The notes under the pieces: model-generated
Told to the model about the DNA's origin: nothing
Databases searched by the model: none
What the model saw: the letters and a program-made list of their open reading frames with translations, nothing else
Program-made: the position numbers and the translations under genes
Assembly (NCBI GenBank): GCA_003223555.1
Contig: QHVM01000082.1
Location: forward strand, 59,008-123,007
Reading direction: 5' to 3'
Length of the DNA: 64,000 nt
Origin: Acidobacteriota bacterium
Lineage (GTDB): Bacteria; Acidobacteriota; Vicinamibacteria; Fen-336
Part shown: piece by piece, positions 42,107-51,281 of the stretch
How positions within the stretch are numbered: position 1 is the stretch's first letter
How the letters are laid out: each line of letters begins with the position of its first letter

Positions 42107-43092
42107 AGGTAGCGTTCCCGGTGGCGGCGGTAGTAGTCGATCGTGCGCTCGAGGCCCTCCCGCAGCTTCACCCGCGGTGCCCAGCCCAGGGTCTTCCGGA
42201 TCTTCGTGGCGTCGGCGTAGAAGTCGCCGATGTCGATCCGCTTCCGCTCCGGCGGGAAGGGGGTGAGGACGTAGGAGCCCGCTCCGGCGATCTCGACCAG
42301 GGTCTTGACCAGCTCCAGCAGCGACACCGGCTCCTCGCCACCGAGGTTGAAGACCTCGCCGTCGGCGGCGTCCATCGCTCCCGCGCGCAAGAAGGCGTCG
42401 ACCACGTCGTCGACGTAGTCGAAGTCGCGCTTCTGCGTCCCATTGCCGAAGAGCTGGATCGTCTCCCCCAGCACGGCCTGGCGGATGAACCAGCCGATGA
42501 AGCCCTGGCGGTTGTGGCGGATCAGTTGCCGCGGCCCGTAGGTGTTGGTGAGGCGCAGCGAGGAGGCCCGGATCCCGTACACCGAGTGGTAGACGAGGTG
42601 GTACAGCTCGCCCGAGATCTTGTTGATGCCGTTGACGTCGGTCGGGTTCAACGGGTGGGTCTCGTCCACCGGCAGCCGCCGGGGCTTGCCGTACACCTGC
42701 CGCGTCCCCGCGTAGACGACCTTCACGTCCGGGTTGTTCTGCCGCACCGCCTCCAGGATCCAGAGCTGGCTGCGGCAGTTGATCTCCAGGTCGGTGAAGG
42801 GGTCGGTCATGGAATCGATGTGGCTCACCTGGCCGGCGAGGTTGAAGAGCACGTCCTGGTCCCGCACCAGGTAGCCCATGCCGTGGCCCCGGACGTCGGC
42901 GATGTTGATGCGGACCTTGTCCTCGTAGCCGGAGAGGTTGAAGAGGTTGCCCCCGTAGTCGGGCAGGAGGCTGTCGACCGCCAGCACGCGGGCTCCCAGG
43001 TCGGCCAGCGTGCGGCACAGGTTGGAGCCGATGAAGCCGAGGGCGCCGGTGACCAGCACCCTCCGGCCCCGGTAGAACTCGCGGTGGTCCAT
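42103..43092 (-). CDS. Extended SDR nucleotide-sugar enzyme with an Asn in place of the catalytic Tyr
   Basis: 329 residues from ATG 43092. The NAD(P) loop VLVTGALGFIGSNLCRTL (about 12-29), YAGTRQVYGKPRRLPVDETH and LRLTNTYGPRQLIRHNRQGF place it with UDP-glucose 4-epimerase/dehydratase-like extended SDRs. In the position of the catalytic YxxxK the sequence reads NGINK (154-158): Lys158 is kept but Tyr is Asn154. The 'NxINK' form is, to my recollection, shared by a subgroup of these proteins, so it is probably a real subfamily trait rather than damage. Reaction uncertain. The 4-bp GTGA at its 3' end couples it to the aminotransferase. Confidence 0.82.
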   Translation of the reverse strand: MDHREFYRGRRVLVTGALGFIGSNLCRTLADLGARVLAVDSLLPDYGGNLFNLSGYEDKVRINIADVRGHGMGYLVRDQDVLFNLAGQVSHIDSMTDPFTDLEINCRSQLWILEAVRQNNPDVKVVYAGTRQVYGKPRRLPVDETHPLNPTDVNGINKISGELYHLVYHSVYGIRASSLRLTNTYGPRQLIRHNRQGFIGWFIRQAVLGETIQLFGNGTQKRDFDYVDDVVDAFLRAGAMDAADGEVFNLGGEEPVSLLELVKTLVEIAGAGSYVLTPFPPERKRIDIGDFYADATKIRKTLGWAPRVKLREGLERTIDYYRRHRERYL

Positions 43093-43100
43093 GCCCTCGG

Positions 43101-43892
43101 CTAGTGGCGGCCCTCTCCGCGGGCGCTCGGCGCGGCGCCCCGCCGGGCCGGCGCCGCCGCCGCGGCGTCCGAGGCGAGATGCTCCTGGCGCACCACCAGC
43201 TCTCCCCACAACCGGAGGAGGTCCCCGAGCGTCCGTGCCACCCGGGAGAAGTTGAAGAACTGGCTCTTGCCGTACGTGCGGTGGTAGTGGTGCACGGGCA
43301 CCTGGGCGACCCGGAAGCCGTGGTCCTGCACCTTCTTCATCAGCTCCACGCAGATGACGCCCGAGGAGCGCGTGAGCCGGACCTTGTCGAACACCTCTCT
43401 CCGCATGAGCCGGAAGTCGCAGTCCACGTCCCGGAGGCGGAGGCCGAACATCGTGCGCACGAACACGTGATACAGCTTGCCGATGACCTTGCGGTGGATC
43501 GGATCCGACCGGCCGATCTTGTAGCCGTTCACGAAATCGACGCCCGGCGTGAGGGCCTCGTAGAGCTTCACCATCTCGCGCGGGTCGTATTGGGCGTCGC
43601 CGTCGGTGTAGAAGACCAGCTCCTTGCTCGCGGTGGCGAAGCCGGTGCGGAGCGCGCCGCCGTAGCCGCGGTTGCCCCCGTGGTGGACCACCCTCAGCCA
43701 GGGGAAGTGGGCGGCCATCTCGTCGAGCAGCGCGCCGGTATGGTCGGGGCTGCCGTCGTCGACCACGATGACCTCGTAGTCGTCCGTGAGCTGCCGGGCG
43801 GTCATGTGGGCCACGAGGGCGAGGCTGGCGATCGTTCCCGCGTCGTTGTAGGCCGGGAAGAAGATGGACAGGCTCGGACGGGAGCGGCTCAA
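43101..43892 (-). CDS. GT2 glycosyltransferase, polyprenyl-phosphate sugar transferase-like
   Basis: About 263 residues. The best start is TTG 43892, giving SRSRPSLSIFFPAYNDAGTI; no ATG or GTG is available. GT-A motifs: VIVVDDGSPDHTGALLDE, NRGYGGALRTGF, FYTDGDAQYDPREMVKLYEA (DxD) and DVDCDFRLMRREVFD. The C-terminus is soluble and Ala/Arg-rich, without membrane helices. It probably makes a lipid-carrier-linked sugar for the GT-C-like proteins of this locus. Confidence 0.87.
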   Translation of the reverse strand: MSRSRPSLSIFFPAYNDAGTIASLALVAHMTARQLTDDYEVIVVDDGSPDHTGALLDEMAAHFPWLRVVHHGGNRGYGGALRTGFATASKELVFYTDGDAQYDPREMVKLYEALTPGVDFVNGYKIGRSDPIHRKVIGKLYHVFVRTMFGLRLRDVDCDFRLMRREVFDKVRLTRSSGVICVELMKKVQDHGFRVAQVPVHHYHRTYGKSQFFNFSRVARTLGDLLRLWGELVVRQEHLASDAAAAAPARRGAAPSARGEGRH

Positions 43893-43924
43893 CGGGGCAC
43901 CGTAGCACGCCCTTCCGCGCAGGG

Positions 43925-46561
43925 TCAACCTCGCGGGGCCGGCCGCTTGGGCCGGGCGAGGACGGCGAGCGTCGCCGCCCCCACCGCGGCCAGGAAGACT
44001 CCCGCGACGAGCCCCTCCGGGCGGTAGTGGAACGAGACGCGGTGATGGCCCGCGGGCAGCGCCACGCCCATCTCGCCGTGATTGAGCCGGAGGACCCGGA
44101 CCGGCGCGTCGTCGAGCCGCGCCCGCCAGCCGCCGTCCCAGCCGTCGCTCAGCACGAGCAGCCCCGGCCCTTCGGCCCGGACGTCGATCCAGTCCGACAG
44201 CGCGCGGCCGACCTCCGCCCGGGAGGAACGGCCGCCGGCGGGCAGGGCCACGCCGGCCAGGTCCGCCGCCAGCCCCACCGCCTCGCGGCGGGGATCGATC
44301 CCCGAGCGTCTGAGATCGGCCAGGGAAGCGAGGACCTCGGTCTCGCTGTCCAGGACCCGCACCTTCTCGACGACGAACGCCCGCCCCGGCGTGACCGGCA
44401 GCTCGAAGAGCCGCACCGCGGGCGTGGCGGCGGCCTCCCGGAAACGGCCGGTATCGCTGACGAAGCCCGCCCCGAGGGACGCGGCCGCTCCCCGCCCGCT
44501 CACCGCGTCGAAGACGGCCAGCCGCGAGAGGAGAAACTCGGCCGGCCCCGGTTCGCGCTCGACCCTCACCCCGTCCAGCCAGTAGCGCCCGGGCAGCCGC
44601 AGCACCGCCTCGTAGCGGTGGCCCTGGAACGAGCCGTCGGGCACCGGCCAGCTCTCGGCCACCGGGGCCCGGTAATGGGCGATGCTTGCTCGCACGTCCG
44701 CCCGGTCCCAGGCCCACTCGGCCGTGTCGAGTCCGGCCCGCACCGGAAGGGAGATCTCACGGCCCGAGGCCAGCCGCGCATCGACCCGCGCCACCACGGC
44801 TTCCTGGACGACCGGGACCGAATCGGAGAGCGAGCTGACCAGGCGCACCTCGGTGGCGGGACCGAGGGAGAGGGGAAAGAAGCGGGGCCGGCCGGGCTCC
44901 ACCGTCAGATCGAGCCGGTCCCCGGCCGCGCCCTCCTTGGCCTGCAGGCTCGAGGCGGGGAGCTGGACCCAACGGACGCCGAGCGCCTCCAGCCGCGCCG
45001 GATCGCTGCGGAGGAAGATAGGCGGCAGCGTGCCGCCGGGCGCGATGCCGCCCAGCGTCTGCCGCCGGCGCAGGGAGACCATGGGGTCGTAGCCGTTGAG
45101 GCTGCGCCGGCCCGCGAGGGCGCCGAGGTTGTCCCAGCCCAGGTCGCGTTCCTCGCCGGCTGGCCACTGGCAGACGAGGGTCAGCATCGGGTCGCCCTTG
45201 CGGGTGGCCATCGCCCCGTCGATCGCCTCACGGGTGGCGCTGCCGCGGTCCAGCTCGGTCCGCGTGGGGGCGGTCTCCCACACCCGCCGGCCGTGAGGCT
45301 GCAGGAGGAAGGAAACCGTGAGCGGGAGCAGCCAGATCCCGGCCCGTACGGGGTCGGCGGACGCCGCGTTGGGGAAATAGAGGATCAGCGCCAGCGCGAG
45401 GACGCCCAGCGCGCCGGCCAGCGTCTGCGGCAGCGGTCCCAGGGCGGCGGCGGCGATGGAGAGGGCCAGGGCAGAGGCCACCGAGCCGAACAGGAAATAG
45501 GCGCGGAGCCGCGGGCCTTCCGGCGCCCGGCGGGCGCGCCACTGGGCGGAGAGCGACAGCCCGGCCAGCACCGACAGCGTCAAATCGAAGACGAGGGCCA
45601 GGGCTCCCGGGGCCGAGAGCGGGCCCCGCCCCCACTGCAGCGCGAGGCAGATGAGCAGCGCGGCGCCGAGCACGCGGATGGGCGTCCGGCTCACCGCCAG
45701 CGGCAGCGCCGCGAGGGCCAGCGACGGGGCCGGCGTGTGGGAGGCGTAACGCAGCACCAGTCCGGTCAGGCCCGGCACCGGCCCCTGGCCAGCGTGGGCG
45801 AGGCCCGTGACGGCGCGCCCGGCCTGCCCCGCCGTGAGCAGCGTGGGCAACAGCTGGGGCGCGGCGAGGAGCAGCCCCGCGAGCAGCGCCGCCGCGGTCA
45901 CTCGCCCCGGCGGCTGCGGCGATCGCGCGCGCCAGGCCACGAGCAGGCGGCCGGCGACGAGCGCCCCCCCCGCCCGGACGGCTTCCGGCGAGCCGGCCAG
46001 GAGCAACAAGGCCAGGGCCGCCGCCAGGGCCGTGGCCCGCGCGGCCCCCCCGCGCGTGAGGTGCGCCTCCAGCGTGAGCAGCAGCAGGAGGATGAGGGGG
46101 GCGGCGACGACGGTGGCGGAGTCCTGGAGGTGGTCGACGAGATAGGGGCCGAGCGCGAAGGAGAGCCCGGCGAAGTATGCGCCCACGTCTTCGCCGCCGA
46201 GTCGCCGGACATAGATGAAGACGAGCGCCGCGGAGAGCGAGAGGGAGAAGAGCACCAGGACCTGGAAAGCGGTGAAAGGCGGCAGCAGGGCCAGGGGCAG
46301 CATCAGGGGAAAGAAGGCGCCCGGCCGGTAGGCGGCCAGCAGCGGCGTGCCGAGGAAGATCCCGGGGTTCCAGCCCGGCAGCTCTCCCCTCCGCCAGGCC
46401 TGCCACACGGCCGCGCGCAACGGGAAGTGCAGCGCGGCGCCGTCTCCCGGCCCGAGCAGCCGGCCCTCGGCCAGCGCGGGCGCATAGGCCAGGACGGGCA
46501 GCACGGCCAGCAGGACGAGCAGGAGCGCCGTCCTGGTGCTCGTCCTGGTCGTCGTCGTCAT
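43925..46561 (-). CDS. YfhO-family membrane protein
   Basis: 878 residues from ATG 46561. An N-terminal Thr-rich stretch precedes TM1. GRLLGPGDGAALHFPLRAAV is followed by WQAWRRGELPGWNPGIFLGT, the loop that identifies YfhO-type proteins, which in Gram-positives help decorate polymers with sugars (GT-C-like). About 12 helices span residues 15-430. A large periplasmic beta-rich domain runs from about 440 to 850 and a last helix precedes RPKRPAPRG. The C-terminal SDGWDGGWRARLDD and LPAGHHRVSFHYRP motifs are also typical. It probably transfers or modifies a surface-glycan sugar from a lipid carrier. Confidence 0.85.
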   Translation of the reverse strand: MTTTTRTSTRTALLLVLLAVLPVLAYAPALAEGRLLGPGDGAALHFPLRAAVWQAWRRGELPGWNPGIFLGTPLLAAYRPGAFFPLMLPLALLPPFTAFQVLVLFSLSLSAALVFIYVRRLGGEDVGAYFAGLSFALGPYLVDHLQDSATVVAAPLILLLLLTLEAHLTRGGAARATALAAALALLLLAGSPEAVRAGGALVAGRLLVAWRARSPQPPGRVTAAALLAGLLLAAPQLLPTLLTAGQAGRAVTGLAHAGQGPVPGLTGLVLRYASHTPAPSLALAALPLAVSRTPIRVLGAALLICLALQWGRGPLSAPGALALVFDLTLSVLAGLSLSAQWRARRAPEGPRLRAYFLFGSVASALALSIAAAALGPLPQTLAGALGVLALALILYFPNAASADPVRAGIWLLPLTVSFLLQPHGRRVWETAPTRTELDRGSATREAIDGAMATRKGDPMLTLVCQWPAGEERDLGWDNLGALAGRRSLNGYDPMVSLRRRQTLGGIAPGGTLPPIFLRSDPARLEALGVRWVQLPASSLQAKEGAAGDRLDLTVEPGRPRFFPLSLGPATEVRLVSSLSDSVPVVQEAVVARVDARLASGREISLPVRAGLDTAEWAWDRADVRASIAHYRAPVAESWPVPDGSFQGHRYEAVLRLPGRYWLDGVRVEREPGPAEFLLSRLAVFDAVSGRGAAASLGAGFVSDTGRFREAAATPAVRLFELPVTPGRAFVVEKVRVLDSETEVLASLADLRRSGIDPRREAVGLAADLAGVALPAGGRSSRAEVGRALSDWIDVRAEGPGLLVLSDGWDGGWRARLDDAPVRVLRLNHGEMGVALPAGHHRVSFHYRPEGLVAGVFLAAVGAATLAVLARPKRPAPRG

Positions 46562-46569
46562 CCAGGGCG

Positions 46570-47393
46570 CTACTTCCGCTCCTGACCGGCGGCGATCTGC
46601 TCCGAGACCAGACCGAACAGGAACACCACGACCGCGAGCTGGATGAGCAGGGCCGACCCCATGGGGATCTTGCCGAAGCGGACGACGTTCCAGATGCCGT
46701 AGCCGAGGCCGAGGAGGAGGGAGGCCAGGCTCAGGGGGAAGAACACCTTCAACGGGCTGTAGACGGTGACGATCTTCAGGATGATGAGGAGAAAGCGCAC
46801 GCCGTCCCGGGCCACCCGGAGCTTGCTCGTACCCGCTCGCGGCCGGGCCTTGATCGGCACGAACGCCACGTTGAGGCCGGCCTTCAGGAAGGCGAGACAG
46901 GAGGTGGTCGGGTAGGAGAAGCCGTTGGGCAGCAGGGGCAACACCTCGAGCAAGTGGTTCCGGCGGGCGGCCCGGAAACCGGAGGTGAGGTCGGGGATCG
47001 GACGGCCGGTGAGCAGGGAGGCCAGCCGGTTGAAGATCGCGTTGCCGAGGGCGCGCACGAAGGCCTGGTCGGCGGCCGAGCGGGCGCCGATCACCATGTC
47101 GTAGACGCCGACCGGCTCGACGAGCCGGGCCGTCTCCGCCGGGTCGTGCTGGCCGTCGCCGTCCATGAGCAGCACCACGTCGCCCCGCGCCTCGCGGATC
47201 CCGGTCTTCACCGCCGCCCCGTTACCCTCCCGGCGGCCGCGGCCCGCTCGGCGGTGCGGTCGGTGGAGGCGTCGTCCACCACCAGCACCTCCCGCCACCC
47301 CGCCTGGCCCCGCACCGCCGCCACCAGGGCACCGATCGCTTCCTCTTCGTTGTAGGCGGGGATGACCACCGACGCGGAGGCCGGCTCAGCCAC
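46570..47393 (-). pseudogene. GT2 glycosyltransferase with two C-terminal membrane helices, disrupted
   Basis: The 5' part, from GTG 47393, reads SASVVIPAYNEEEAIGALVA, EVLVVDDASTDRTAERAAAAG and then loses the frame at about 47222. The 3' part resumes GNGAAVKTGIREARGDVVLL, MDGDGQHDPAETARLVEP (DxD), GSALLIQLAVVVFLFGLVSE with two helices near the C-terminus, ending at 46570. About ten residues normally linking the two motifs are absent. Otherwise it is a complete polyprenyl-phosphate glycosyltransferase-like protein. The start overlaps the upstream GT2 stop by 8 bases. Confidence 0.8.
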
Positions 47394-48342
47394 GCCCGCC
47401 TTCCCCCAGCTCCATCTTGCGGATGCGATAGAGGAGGTCTTCGATCAGCTTGCGGTTGTTGGCGATGAGATCCGCCATGACTCCCCACTGCAGGGTCTGG
47501 AAGCCGAGGATGAGGAGCAGCACGGCAAGGATGGCGGACTGCAGATGGGCGGCCCGCGCGACCTCGCCCTGCGCCCAGAACCAGGCATAGCGCAGGCCCA
47601 GGGCCACCCCGCCGGTGAGCAGGACCGTGCCCGTGAGCACGAAGACCTTGAACGGCTCGTACATCGCGTAGATCCGCAGGATGGTGGCCGCCGAGCGCTT
47701 CACGTAGTCCCAGGTCGAGGTGATGAGCCGCGAGGGACGGGTCTCCCGGGCATCGATGGGGAGATGGGCCACTGCCATCCTCTTCTTGCCGGCCTGGATG
47801 ATCGACTCCAGCGTGTAGGTGAACTCGCTCACGATGTTGATGCGCAGCGCCGCCTCGCGGGTGAGGGCCCGAAAGCCGCTGGTCGCGTCCGCCACCGCCG
47901 TCCCCGAGACCTTGCGCACCACCCACGAGCCGGCGCCCTGCAGCCGGCGCTTGGTCCACGAGAAGTGGGCGATGTCTTCCACCCCGCGGTCGCCCACGAC
48001 CATGTCCGCCTGCCCGGCCAGGATGGGGGCCACCAGCCGCGGGATCTCGTGGCCGGGGTACTGGTGGTCGGCGTCGGTGTTGACGATGACGTCGGCCCCC
48101 AGTCGCAGGCAGGCGTCGAGGCCGGCCATGAAGCCGGCCGCCAGCCCCTTCCGCCGCGTGAAGCGCACGATGTGGTCGGCCCCGTTCTCCCGGGCCGCCC
48201 GGGACGTGCCGTCGGTGGACCCGTCGTCGACGACCAGCACCTCCACGACGTCGATGCCGGGGATCGAGCGGGGCACGGCCTTGAGGGTCTCGGGCAGCGT
48301 TGCCTCTTCGTTGAGGCAGGGGATCTGGACGATCAGTTTCAT
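47386..48342 (-). CDS. GT2 glycosyltransferase with two C-terminal membrane helices
   Basis: 318 residues from ATG 48342. MKLIVQIPCLNEEATLPETL, VLVVDDGSTDGTSRAARENG and VNTDADHQYPGHEIPRLVAP (DxD) are standard for GT2. GFRALTREAALRINIVSEFTY and two helices (FVLTGTVLLTGGVALGL, ILAVLLLILGFQTLQ) follow, as in GtrB/DPM-like transferases that work on polyprenyl phosphate. It overlaps the next GT2 gene by 8 bases, forming a pair of similar enzymes. Confidence 0.88.
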   Translation of the reverse strand: MKLIVQIPCLNEEATLPETLKAVPRSIPGIDVVEVLVVDDGSTDGTSRAARENGADHIVRFTRRKGLAAGFMAGLDACLRLGADVIVNTDADHQYPGHEIPRLVAPILAGQADMVVGDRGVEDIAHFSWTKRRLQGAGSWVVRKVSGTAVADATSGFRALTREAALRINIVSEFTYTLESIIQAGKKRMAVAHLPIDARETRPSRLITSTWDYVKRSAATILRIYAMYEPFKVFVLTGTVLLTGGVALGLRYAWFWAQGEVARAAHLQSAILAVLLLILGFQTLQWGVMADLIANNRKLIEDLLYRIRKMELGEGGRG

Positions 48343-48402
48343 GCGGCGTTTCGCCGCGCGGGGCGCGGTCGAGGAACGGTAGCACAGGGCCTCGCGGCGC
48401 CG

Positions 48403-49167
48403 TTAGCTTCGCGCGTGGCCGTCGCGCCGCCGGCGCTCCACCGCGCCGCGCCAGGCGGAGTAGAAGCGGAACTGGCCCAGGTTGTCGAGGAGCAACGGCC
48501 CGCGTTGCCGGGCGCCCGAGCCCACCGAGAGCGCGTTGGCGGCCGCCAGCGGGCCTCCCCCGCCCGGCTCGGCCACGCCCAGCTCGGCAGGAAGGCGGCG
48601 GAAATTGTCGTCCACCTCCGCTCCCGCCGACAGCTCCTGCACCCATGCCGCGAGCTGAAGCAGCGACGAGGAGCCCGGGCCCGCGCGGCTGAAAGCGAAC
48701 GACCACGGGTCCAGCTCCACCGGCGGAGGCCCGGTGCGACGATGGAGATGGAAGCGATACCCGCCCTCGAGCGTGGCCGTGCGTGTGCGCTTGACCTGCG
48801 GGGAGGTCTGGTACTCGCGGGCGATCGGGCCCTGGACGACGAGCAGCAGGTCTCGTCGCTCCACGCCCACCATGCCTTCACTCGTGCGCAGGGTGAGCGT
48901 GCCGCCCGCCATGTCTCCGCCCAGGGCCAGCCGGGGCCGCGAAGCGATCCGCGCTTCGGCCTCCGGCACCAGCACGGCCGCCAGGCCCTCCCCGGTCAGC
49001 CGCGCCGCCTCCGGCTCCGCCACCGCCGGCGCCGCGATGCGCAGCAGCTGCCAGCCGCCACGGCGCACCCGCTGGAGCGCCTCGGCGGGCGCCAGGCCCA
49101 GCGCCCGGGCCAGCCTGTCCGGCTCGGCGTCGTCGGCCCGGAGGAGCACCAGCAGGCGGTCGGTCAT
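48403..49167 (-). CDS. Conserved hypothetical protein
   Basis: 254 residues from ATG 49167. No signal peptide or transmembrane helix is visible. The N-terminal 80 residues alternate strands and helices (LLVLLRADDAEPDRLARAL), followed by a more polar region with GGTLTLRTSEGMVGVERRDL and a C-terminal Arg-rich end. Two segments resemble a duplicated alpha/beta arrangement. It lies between YchF and the first GT2 gene, 12 bases downstream of YchF. I recognise no family and assign no role. Confidence 0.65.
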   Translation of the reverse strand: MTDRLLVLLRADDAEPDRLARALGLAPAEALQRVRRGGWQLLRIAAPAVAEPEAARLTGEGLAAVLVPEAEARIASRPRLALGGDMAGGTLTLRTSEGMVGVERRDLLLVVQGPIAREYQTSPQVKRTRTATLEGGYRFHLHRRTGPPPVELDPWSFAFSRAGPGSSSLLQLAAWVQELSAGAEVDDNFRRLPAELGVAEPGGGGPLAAANALSVGSGARQRGPLLLDNLGQFRFYSAWRGAVERRRRDGHARS

Positions 49168-49179
49168 GACGGCGCGGCG

Positions 49180-50262
49180 TCAGACGTTGAACCGGAAGTT
49201 GATGACGTCGCCGTCGCGGACCACGTAGTCCTTGCCCTCGAGTCGCAGGGTGCCTTTCTCGCGGCAGGCGGCGATCGATCCCGCGGCCACCAGGTCCGCG
49301 AAGGTGACGACTTCGGCCCGGATGAAACCCCGCTCGATGTCCGAGTGGATCACGCCCGCCGCCTGGGGCGCCTTCGTCCCCTGGCGGATCGTCCACGCCC
49401 GGCACTCGTCCTCGCCCGCGGTGAGAAAGGAGAGGAGGCCGAGCAGGGCGTAGGAGGCGCGAATGACGCGGTCGAGCCCCGGCTCGTCGAGGTGGAGGTC
49501 CTCCCGGAACGCGCGGGCATCCTCGGGGGACAGCCGCGCCATCTCGGCCTCGATGGGGGCCGAGACCGGACAGAGCGCCAAGCCGGGCGCCGAGGCCAGC
49601 TCGGCCAGGCCCGCCCCGGCCAGGAAGCCGGCCGCGTCTCGCAGCTCGTCCTCGCCCATGTTGACGACGAGGACGATCGGCTTCTCGGACAGCAGCGAAT
49701 AGCTGCGCAGGCGCTTGCGCTCGTCCTCGCTCAAGGAGGGCACCAGCTGGCGCAGCGGGCGCCCGGCCTCCAGCACCGGCTCGAGCTTGAGGAAGACCGC
49801 GCGCTCGGCCACGTCCTCGGCCCGATTGGCCTTCTTGATGCTCGCCTCCAGCCGCTCCCGCCGCCGCTGGACCGTCCCCAGGTCGGCCAGGATCAGCTCC
49901 AGCTCCAGAATGGTCGCGTCGCGCAAGGAATCGACCGCGCCTTCCGGATGGGGAACGGTCGCCGACTCGAAGGCGCGCACGACGTGGACGAAGGCGTCCA
50001 CCCCGCGCAGCGCGGGCAGGTCCACGAGGGCCGAGCCCTCGCCCTTGGTCACCCCCGGCACGTCCACGTACTCCACCGTGGCCGGCGTCTTCTTCTTCGG
50101 GTGGTACAGCTCCGCCAGGGCGTCGACGCGGGAATCCGGGACCCGCGCCACCCCCACCCGCGCCTCCGGCCGGCTCCCGGGAGCGGGTGCGGCGGCGCCG
50201 GTGAGGAGCTGGAACAGCGTGCTCTTGCCCGAGCACGGGAGACCGATGATGCCGACCTTCAC
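49180..50262 (-). CDS. ychF: YchF/OLA1-family ATP/GTP-binding P-loop protein
   Basis: 360 residues from GTG 50262. An Obg-superfamily cytosolic ATPase that binds ribosomes and modulates stress responses. The P-loop GLPCSGKST (7-15) differs from the common PNVGKST at two residues. The switch motif is DVPGVTKG (67-74). NMGE (201-204) fits the NxxE motif that gives the family its ATP preference. The C-terminal TGS-like domain includes RAWTIRQGTKAPQAAGVIHS and ends YVVRDGDVINFRFNV. Length is normal. It is the first gene of the minus-strand cluster, though housekeeping in function. Confidence 0.93.
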   Translation of the reverse strand: MKVGIIGLPCSGKSTLFQLLTGAAAPAPGSRPEARVGVARVPDSRVDALAELYHPKKKTPATVEYVDVPGVTKGEGSALVDLPALRGVDAFVHVVRAFESATVPHPEGAVDSLRDATILELELILADLGTVQRRRERLEASIKKANRAEDVAERAVFLKLEPVLEAGRPLRQLVPSLSEDERKRLRSYSLLSEKPIVLVVNMGEDELRDAAGFLAGAGLAELASAPGLALCPVSAPIEAEMARLSPEDARAFREDLHLDEPGLDRVIRASYALLGLLSFLTAGEDECRAWTIRQGTKAPQAAGVIHSDIERGFIRAEVVTFADLVAAGSIAACREKGTLRLEGKDYVVRDGDVINFRFNV

Positions 50263-50283
50263 GGAGGAGGATTTATCACGTAT

Positions 50284-50313
50284 TTGCCCGGCCCGGCGGC
50301 CGCGGCGTACACT
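50284..50313 (+). promoter_or_regulatory. Candidate promoter for the PilZ gene
   Basis: TTGCCC (50284-50289) and TACACT (50308-50313), separated by 18 bases, each match four of six consensus bases. The ATG is 17 bases beyond the -10 box, so the leader would be short and lacks a clear ribosome-binding site. The -35 and -10 boxes bracket a very GC-rich spacer. Confidence 0.35.
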
Positions 50314-50329
50314 GCCAAGGCTCCGGGCC

Positions 50330-51259
50330 ATGACCGCTCCGCTCCTCGTCGCCGGCCTCGACGCCCGCTCGCTGCTGCTCGAAGCCCCGGTCCTGCAGCG
50401 CGACCAGGACTTCGTCGTCCAGGAGGACTGGGCGCGTGAGCTGCTGCCCCGGATCGCCCAGACCGGGGCCCGCCTGGTCGTGCTCGGTCCTCGCCTGCCC
50501 GATCTCGAGCTGACCGAAGCGGTGCGGCGCATCCGCTGCTCGCTCGTAACGCGGCGGGTCTCCATCCTCGTCCTGGTCCCGGCCGCAGATCCGCCGGGGG
50601 TCGAGGCCGCCGCCCTCGAAGCCGGCGCCAACGCCGCCCTGCGCCGGCCGCTGGACCGCGGGGAGCTGGAGAGCTGGATCGCGAAGCTCCTCTCGGTCCC
50701 GCGCCGGATCGAGACACGGATCCCGGTGCAGGGCCAGGTGGTGGGGACCCCGCGTCCGGCCGCGCTGCACTTCTGCGGCCTCACCCGCAACGTGAGCCTC
50801 AACGGGATGCTGCTGGCCAGCCCGGTGAAGCTCGAGCAGTCGCCCGACCTCGACCTGGAGTTCAGCGTGACCGGCGTCGCTCACCTGCTGCGGGCCCTGG
50901 GCCGGGTCGTGCGCGAGGCGCCGGAGGTGGCCTGGCCGTACCTCGGCTACGGGGTCGAGTTCCTGTTCATGCCCCCCGAGAGCCAGGAGGTGCTGGGGGC
51001 GCTGGTGGGCCGGCGGCTTCCGGTCTTCCCCTCCCTCCCCGGCGCTTCCCACGGCATCCATTCCACCGTCCGCCGCGACGACTGGGTCTACGAGATCCTG
51101 GAGCCGGTGCCGCGCGACACCAGCTGGCAGGCGGAGATCCGCCGCGCCACGCGGGCCGGCTGGCGGCCGGGCGTCGCCGGCCCTTTCTTCGTGGTGGAGG
51201 CGGGCAGCCCGGAGGGCGCGCTGCGGGCGGCCCGGGACTTCCTCGTCCGCTACGGATAG
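50330..51259 (+). CDS. Receiver-like (degenerate) domain fused to a PilZ c-di-GMP-binding domain
   Basis: 309 residues from ATG 50330. Residues 1-122 look like a response-regulator receiver, but the phosphoacceptor position reads VVLGPRLPDLELTEA, with Gly53 where Asp is expected, so phosphorylation is unlikely. Residues 123-225 form a PilZ domain with R126xxxR130 (RRIETR) and NVSLNG (154-159), the two c-di-GMP-binding motifs. The C-terminal 80 residues are unassigned but include WQAEIRRATRAGWRPG. A cytosolic c-di-GMP effector, divergent from YchF and upstream of a glycosyltransferase, might tune polysaccharide output. Confidence 0.85.
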   Translation: MTAPLLVAGLDARSLLLEAPVLQRDQDFVVQEDWARELLPRIAQTGARLVVLGPRLPDLELTEAVRRIRCSLVTRRVSILVLVPAADPPGVEAAALEAGANAALRRPLDRGELESWIAKLLSVPRRIETRIPVQGQVVGTPRPAALHFCGLTRNVSLNGMLLASPVKLEQSPDLDLEFSVTGVAHLLRALGRVVREAPEVAWPYLGYGVEFLFMPPESQEVLGALVGRRLPVFPSLPGASHGIHSTVRRDDWVYEILEPVPRDTSWQAEIRRATRAGWRPGVAGPFFVVEAGSPEGALRAARDFLVRYG

Positions 51260-51281
51260 GTGTCACCGCGTCCGCGTCTCG

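Noticed and set aside
49180..50262. YchF P-loop change as evidence of inactivity
   Set aside because: Lys and Ser/Thr of the P-loop and the NxxE motif are kept, so the protein is probably functional.
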